NCBI GenBank assembly: GCA_964017185.1 | Contig: OZ024869.1 | Span: forward strand, 68,728,315-68,792,314 | Direction of reading: 5' to 3' | DNA from: Rugalucina vietnamica | Lineage: Eukaryota > Mollusca > Bivalvia > Lucinida > Lucinidae | Length of the DNA: 64,000 nt | Part shown: positions 59,013 through 64,000 of the stretch, piece by piece | How the letters are laid out: each line of letters begins with the position of its first letter | Numbering within the stretch: position 1 is the first letter of the stretch | Position numbers and translations under genes: made by a program | The notes under the pieces: generated by a model | Databases searched by the model: none | What the model saw: the letters and a program-made list of their open reading frames with translations, nothing else | What the model was told of the DNA's origin: nothing

Positions 59013-59370
59013 ACTTTCCAGGCATCACCCGTATTTCAGAATCAAACTTAAAGCTTGATAGCATAAAACATACCCATTCTCCGTATTACATACACTTAAC
59101 ATTTTTTGAAATAATTTAGTAGCAATAAATTTAATATAATAAAAGCAAAAAGTATATATCTGAGAAACAAAACATGCTGCACCCTCTGATAAGGGTCATT
59201 TTGACAAATTGCCATTTTCCAATTCCTACTGCCTGGGCAACTGTGTCAGATCTCTATGGCAGAAACTTATGCTCTCATTTTAACAGTGAGTACATAAGAA
59301 ATTTATTATCCATTTAAAGACCATAGACCAATGCAATCTGTGTGCCAATTTGAGGTTGTTTAATAGTTTC

Positions 59371-59450
59371 CTGGTTTAATATCCAAGACAACAATTTTTC
59401 AGTCATGTCTGGATGAAGCCACTGTTTCTTAGGTACATGGCCTTTGAGGA
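59371..59450 (-). repeat. SINE-tail fragment
   Basis: TGGTTTAATATCCAAGACAA and TTTTTCAGTCATGTCTGGAT match the SINE tail in reverse. The tRNA head is missing. Confidence 0.5.
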
Positions 59451-59581
59451 ACTGCGATGTTTTGCTCAATGGAACAACATGGTGACAGTAAATTTCAGAC
59501 CTCTTGCTCCAGCTTCTTGACACGCTACCTCTCTTTCACTGTGTGCCCCAAATTTAAAGTGATTACTGCAGAAATTCCCCT

Positions 59582-59864
59582 CATCAGGAAAACAGGTCCA
59601 TGCAATGAATACCCCCTTGAACCTCACTTTTATATGGCAAAACTGGGGTTTGCAGAAGTATACATATTTTTCTCATTTTTGTTCCAAAACATAGATTGTG
59701 GGTACACTTTAGAACCGCATCGTCGAGGCGGTTCTAACGAGTACCCATAATCTAAGTTTTGGATCAAAAATAAGAAAAAATATGCATACCCCTGCATACC
59801 CCAGTTTTACTATATGAAAGTGGGGATTAAGGGGGTATTCACTGCACGGACATGTTTTCCCCAT
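59582..59864 (-). mobile_element. Family B MITE, copy 5 (in MRPL28 intron)
   Basis: CATCAGGAAAACAGGTCCATG...CATGTTTTCCCCAT with the hairpin TTAGAACCGCATCGTCGAGGCGGTTCTAA. A SINE-tail fragment (ATCAACAATATTTGAGTCAT) follows directly at 59863. Confidence 0.9.
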
Positions 59865-59993
59865 CAACAATATTTGAGTCATGTCAAGATGGACCCATCA
59901 TTTCTTTGGTATTTAACAGTACTACGAGGAGCTTAAAGTGATTAGTGCAGAACTTTGCATTGTACAGAAATTTCCGAGCTAATCAAGACTTAC

Positions 59994-60135
59994 CCCTAGT
60001 ATATAGTGATCCAGACCAAAGGCATCATCGATGAGATACATGGCCCGCATGGTGATAGGAATCGTGAACCACTGGTCCAAAATCTCACTGTACAGTGGTT
60101 TGTTGTAGATCTGAGGGAACCAAAATCGCGGAACC
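59994..60135 (-). CDS. MRPL28: Mitochondrial ribosomal protein L28, exon 3
   Basis: Acceptor ACTGTTTCAG and donor CTAGGG|GTAAGT. Entered with one base completing a codon, left in phase 0. VPRFWFPQIYNKPLYSEILD then QWFTIPITMRAMYLIDDAFG and LDHYILG align with human [20 protein letters not shown]...MRTLDLIDEAYGLDFYIL. This is the most conserved part of the protein. Confidence 0.92.
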
Positions 60136-60234
60136 CTGAAACAGTGACCCACTTAAACCTCCTTTCATGTTGCAATATCCCATTCAACAATCTTAGTGTC
60201 ATTCCAGGATGAGGCCACCACTTCATAAACATTT

Positions 60235-60475
60235 GAGCCATGATGCGAGAAAACCATTCTTCGGGGTTTCCGACAACCGGTAGGTCTGACACAAACTGGT
60301 CTGTGTAGCCACAGAGGATGGCTAGAAGCTTGAAATTTTGGGTTTAAGAAGAAGAGGAATAGTACTTTCCGTGTAGGGAAAACAAAGGCGCTGATCAGCT
60401 TCACAGATACTGCGAAGCTGATCTGCGCCTTTGTTTTCACACAGGCAAAAATGCGCTTTTCTCATTATGCGGCTC
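60235..60475 (-). mobile_element. Family A MITE, copy 16 (in MRPL28 intron)
   Basis: GAGCC...GGCTC flanked by ATTT on both sides. Hairpin with two stem mismatches. The 91-codon minus open frame over it is a by-product. Confidence 0.92.
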
Positions 60476-60653
60476 ATTTATTCTTACAATGGACAAACGA
60501 TTCAAGATCTTTTGATTTCAAATCTGATACTGTACAACTAAACAATTACCCTTCCCGAGTCCTAATTTGTCAAGGCCCATAACAATTTCTTTTGCTAGCT
60601 ATCCACATTGTGATTAAATGAGAGTACCGGTAAAATAAAATGTATAGATATAT

Positions 60654-60890
60654 GAGCCACAACACGAGAAAACCAACAATGTGGTTTCCGAACAGGTCCA
60701 ACACAAACCGGTCTGTGCAGTAACAGAAGAAGGTTAGAGGGTTGAAATTTTGGATATAAGTATAAGAAGGATTGTACTATCCGTGTAGCCAAAACAAAGG
60801 CGCAGATCAGCTCCACAGTAACTGCTAAGCTGATCTATTGCGCCTTTGCTTTGGCATATGCAAAATGCTGGTTTTTTCATGACATGGTTC
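60654..60890 (-). mobile_element. Family A MITE, copy 17 (in MRPL28 intron)
   Basis: GAGCC...GGTTC, AACCAACAAT subtype. Left flank ATAT, right flank AATAT, so the target duplication is offset by one base. Confidence 0.9.
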
Positions 60891-61056
60891 AATATGAAAA
60901 ATTTTTACAAGTCAAAAATGACCATTTTGGGCCCAAGAATGGCTAGTGTTACATCATACATAACGGCAAAGCTGAAACGAACAATGCTGTAAAGAGGTTC
61001 TGATGTAAAGTTTAAAATTAAACAGATAGAACATAGACAGATAATAAACCTGATAC

Positions 61057-61173
61057 CTTACTGAATAGATCTTCTTCTTCGTCTCTCCCTGTACAATCCC
61101 CTCCCCAGCCCACAGACCTTTGTTGCACTGTACTGGATACCTCACCTGGATTGGGTGGTTATGCACCCGTATT
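61057..61173 (-). CDS. MRPL28: Mitochondrial ribosomal protein L28, exon 2
   Basis: Acceptor TGTTTTTTAG, then A completing the Arg codon of the previous exon, then IRVHNHPIQVRYPVQCNKGL and WAGEGIVQGETKKKIYSV. This aligns with human [25 protein letters not shown]. Two donors are possible: AAG|GTATCA (phase 2, keeps frame with exon 3, chosen here) or TCA|GTAAGG (better consensus, breaks frame). Confidence 0.9.
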
Positions 61174-61288
61174 CTAAAAAACATCAAAACAATTCGTGAT
61201 AATGTTTTACCAGTATTCTAGATTATCAAAACAATTCAGGATAATGTGATAGCAAGATTTGATTTGTCTGTGGTGTTATTTAAATTAA

Positions 61289-61460
61289 GATCCCCGTCAA
61301 CAATATTTGAGTCATTTCAAGATGGACCCACCATTTCTTTGGTATTTGACAGTACTATGGGGAGCTTAAAGTGTCTTGCTCTAGGTCATGACAAAGTCCA
61401 GGTAGGCTCCAAACTCGGGATCTCAGGCTACAAAATATGACACTCTACCACCAGCCCATC
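61289..61460 (-). repeat. tRNA-headed SINE in MRPL28 intron
   Basis: On the minus strand the head GGTGGTAGAGTGTCATATTT is an A box and CCTGAGATCCCGAG is a weak B box. The tail ends at GTCAACAATATTTGAGTCAT on the plus strand. Confidence 0.6.
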
Positions 61461-61787
61461 TAATGATTATGTGATCATAATTAGAAATATGAGCAAAAAC
61501 ATCCTTTTGGCTACACAGAAATTATGTTCCATCTTTTTAACGCCAAAAGTTTAAGCCTTCGGTCACCTTTTGTTGCCCTATGATCTAATTTAAGCCAGTT
61601 AGTGTCAGAAATGGTTGGAATCCCATATGACAAGTTCAGAGTTCTTACTAGGATTTTGAAAATTTGAGTAAAAATGAGGTATTTCCAAAAATAAGATGGA
61701 TTCTACCTAAACTCCAAATTTTGAGTTAGGGAGAACTCTGAAGTTTAAGCATAAACATTTACTGAGTAAAAAATGACCTCAGGTTAC

Positions 61788-61942
61788 CTCTGTCCAAATC
61801 TATCCAGTTTAAATTTCCGAGGATCTGGGAACCAGTGAACTGGCGTTGGATCCCGCAACATGTACTCCAGACATCGGGATTTATAATGTTTCGGCAGCAG
61901 CCTCTCGCATTCTTCTGTCCAAACATAGGAGTAGGCTCCCTG
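61788..61942 (-). CDS. MRPL28: Mitochondrial ribosomal protein L28, first exon found
   Basis: QGAYSYVWTEECERLLPKHY then KSRCLEYMLRDPTPVHWFPD and PRKFKLDRFGQ. It aligns with human REGICSRLPGHYL...[24 protein letters not shown]. Donor CAGAG|GTAACC, phase 2. The upstream edge looks like an acceptor (TAATTCCAG; start 61942 or 61944). An earlier exon with the start Met must lie to the right, possibly beyond the window. Together the four exons give 186 codons; human MRPL28 has 256. Confidence 0.85.
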
Positions 61943-61968
61943 CTCTGGAATTATAAAATTAGCCAAAA

Positions 61969-62235
61969 CATCAGGAAAACATGTCCGTGAAATGTATACC
62001 CACTAAAACCCCACTTTTATATAGAAAAACTGGGGTTTGCAGGGGTATACCTAATTTTCTTATTTTTTATCCAAAACATAGATTGTGGGTACTCGTTAGA
62101 ACCGCCTCGCCAAGGCGGTTCTAACGTGTATCCACAATCTATGTTTTGAGGAAAAATAAGAAAGATATCATTTGTTTTCTAATGAAAATTTTCATTTTTT
62201 ACAACTTATATAAAAATCTGTATACATGAATGATA
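61969..62235 (-). mobile_element. Family B MITE, copy 6
   Basis: CATCAGGAAAACATGTCCG start, perfect GTTAGAACCGCCTCGCCAAGGCGGTTCTAAC hairpin. The far end is eroded after ACTTATATAAAAATC. It begins about 25 bases from the MRPL28 acceptor. Confidence 0.85.
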
Positions 62236-62373
62236 AGATTGGATATTATTGACATGAAAGATAATAGATTTAGGCAGATATAGCTACACCCATGTCGGCC
62301 TATTCAGCACATCTGGTAAAAGTTATTTCCATTAGAACAGTTGTCAACAAAACCTGCAAGTTCAAGCTGTTTT

Positions 62374-62643
62374 CATTACGAAAACATGCCCATGCAATAT
62401 ACAGAGATTTTTAAAGTCGTAAAAAATGAAAATTTTCATTGGAAAATTTTTGCTATTTTTGCTCAAAACATAGATTGTGGGTACACCTTAGAACCGCCTC
62501 GCCGAGGCGGTTCTAACGAGTACCCACAATCTATGTTTTGGAGCAAAAATAAGAAAAATAGGTATACCCCTGCATACCCCTGTTTTGCTAAATAAAAGTG
62601 GGGTTTGAGGGGGTACACATTTCACAGACATGTTTTCCTGATG
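62374..62643 (+). mobile_element. Family B MITE, copy 7
   Basis: CATTACGAAAACATGCCC...CATGTTTTCCTGATG. Central hairpin TTAGAACCGCCTCGCCGAGGCGGTTCTAA perfect. Confidence 0.92.
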
Positions 62644-63441
62644 TTCTCAAGAAAACCAACATCATCTTGTTAAAACACCTGATAAACTGAAGATGGAATG
62701 CCTATTTATTTTAAAATTAAACAATGAAAAACTCCATAAATTTGCTCAATATGTCCAGAATTTGATGCATGCCATACAACAGAAAAACATGACACAAATC
62801 CCGAGCCTTAGTCTAGGTCATGAAAAATCAATAAAGTTTTATTTCTAACTTTTATGTGATAAAATGAAAAAAAAAAAAAAAAATAGAGTAAATTCTCCTC
62901 ACAGCCAATAAATCTAAAGAAAAAATACATATTTGGTTGCATGCTTTCATTCATGTCCGATGTGTTTGGCTTATATATCCCATAATAGTTTCGGCCAATT
63001 TTAGGCACACCAAAGTCATGTGCCAAAACGAGGCCAAAATACAGTCTGTTTCATAGTGGTGTTGTCATTTGGTTTCATTTGAAAGCTAGATAGATAAAGC
63101 AATAAATAAGATTTTTGATAAGATTTTCTGACTTGGCATTTTTCATATAAAACAATTTAAAGCCGCAAGAAGTTTTGAAAATTCATTTTCCCTTTGACGT
63201 CAATGGTGATGTTGCCAAAAAACTGTAAAAATAATAAGATATTTTCTTTAAATAATTGCAGTCTTGAAATGCATGTATAGAATTGAATGAAAATATCTTG
63301 TTTATTGCTTTATTTATTTACCTTTCAAATAACACCAAAATCCTATAAAGCGGCTGAACAGGAGAGGCAGAATAATTTGTAAACATGAAACTACGGTGAA
63401 GTCAATGGAGATTCTGACATTGTGGACATAAATTTGGCATG
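62644..63441. other. No gene seen
   Basis: AT-rich DNA with an A-run at 62864-62882. A 72-codon minus frame (MAHDFGVPKIGRNYYGIYKP...) has a normal ATG and coding-like composition at its start but no match I know. It does not look like the MRPL28 N-terminus. Confidence 0.4.
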
Positions 63442-63978
63442 TCACTGCATGTTATTCTACATTTATGTTTGTCATAAAATAGCTCACATAGCCAATGTTC
63501 ATTGTTATACTATAAACAACGCTAAATAAAGTTTCTTGTACTAGTACATATCTTGTGTTCACATTTTCATAAAAGCTTAACTTGTCAGATGTCAAATCCA
63601 TAGCCAGCACTGTCAGCCACTAGCAAGCTGAAAGGAGAGTATGACACTTAATTTGCTAAATATTGAAAAATAATTTCGTGTTGGCATGTTTTTTACTTAA
63701 AGCAGTCACTGCATGTTATTCTACATTTATGTTTGTCATAAAATAGCTCACATAGCCAATGTTCATTGTTATACTATAAACAACGCTAAATAAAGTTTCT
63801 TGTACTTGTACATATCTTGTGTTCACATTTTCATAAAAGCTTAACTTGTCAGCCTGAGATGTCAAATCCATAGCCAGCACTGTCAGCCACTATCAAGCTG
63901 AAAGGAGAGTATGAGACTTACTTAATTTGCTAAATATTGGAAAATAATTTCGTGTTGGCATGTTTTTTACTTAAAGCA
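63442..63978. repeat. ~265-bp tandem duplication
   Basis: The unit starting TCACTGCATGTTATTCTACA occurs at 63442-63705 and again at 63706-63978. The copies differ by a few substitutions and small indels (for example CTAGTAC against CTTGTAC, and an added CCTGA). Each holds CTAAATAAAG. Confidence 0.9.
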
Positions 63979-64000
63979 GCATGTAGCAAAAGCATTAAAA

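Noticed and set aside
60165-60440. Open frames with a shared SFAV..KLISAFVF-like peptide at 10501, 36232, 37643 and 60165
   Set aside because: All are translations of the family A hairpin. The shared peptide follows the DNA repeat, and the frames break in other copies.
61784-61966. Start of MRPL28 at 61966
   Set aside because: The codon there is TTG, and the bases before CAG GGA GCC look like a splice acceptor (TAATTCCAG), so the true start lies in an earlier exon.

Overview
This is eukaryotic nuclear DNA, most likely from an invertebrate animal and probably a mollusc. It is AT-rich and gene-poor, its genes are split by spliceosomal introns with GT/AG borders, and it is filled with short non-coding transposable elements. 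One gene is recognisable by homology (mitochondrial ribosomal protein L28). The mollusc assignment rests on the general look of the repeats, mainly tRNA-headed SINEs ending in TTGACTGGGACGTTAAAC, so it is inference. There is no bacterial operon, CRISPR array, rRNA or convincing free-standing tRNA gene.

Layout. Positions 1-25 kb hold no supported gene. They carry hairpin MITEs, a 3.94 kb LTR element with two apparently identical 911-bp LTRs (14153-18091), and a large inverted-repeat element with arms of about 570 bp (18713-21034). From 25 to 52 kb lies one plus-strand gene for a serine-rich protein that I do not recognise. It has an 83-nt exon (45848-45930) and a 2.46-kb terminal exon (48841-51306), with a polyadenylation signal near 52446. 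Its first coding exon is uncertain. Several short ATG-to-donor exons lie upstream, all in the one phase (phase 1) that joins exon 45848 in frame. This suggests alternative first exons; the best are at 25469, 39226 and 40929.

From 58.4 to 62 kb four exons on the minus strand encode most of MRPL28. The first few residues and the last ~65 residues of the human protein were not found in the window. The introns of this gene are packed with the same MITEs.

Repeats dominate. Family A is a ~235-bp nested hairpin with GAGCC...GGCTC ends and 4-bp target duplications; about 17 copies are present. Family B is a ~280-bp hairpin with CATYACGAAAACATG ends; seven copies. Family G has two copies, and GC-rich palindromic clusters lie near 8.1 and 8.7 kb. 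There are tRNA-derived SINEs in head-to-head pairs, a 33-bp minisatellite (52682-53196), a ~265-bp tandem duplication at the right edge, and decayed LINE reverse-transcriptase scraps.

The most interesting signals are the phase-matched candidate first exons and the family A hairpin, whose stem bases change together between copies.
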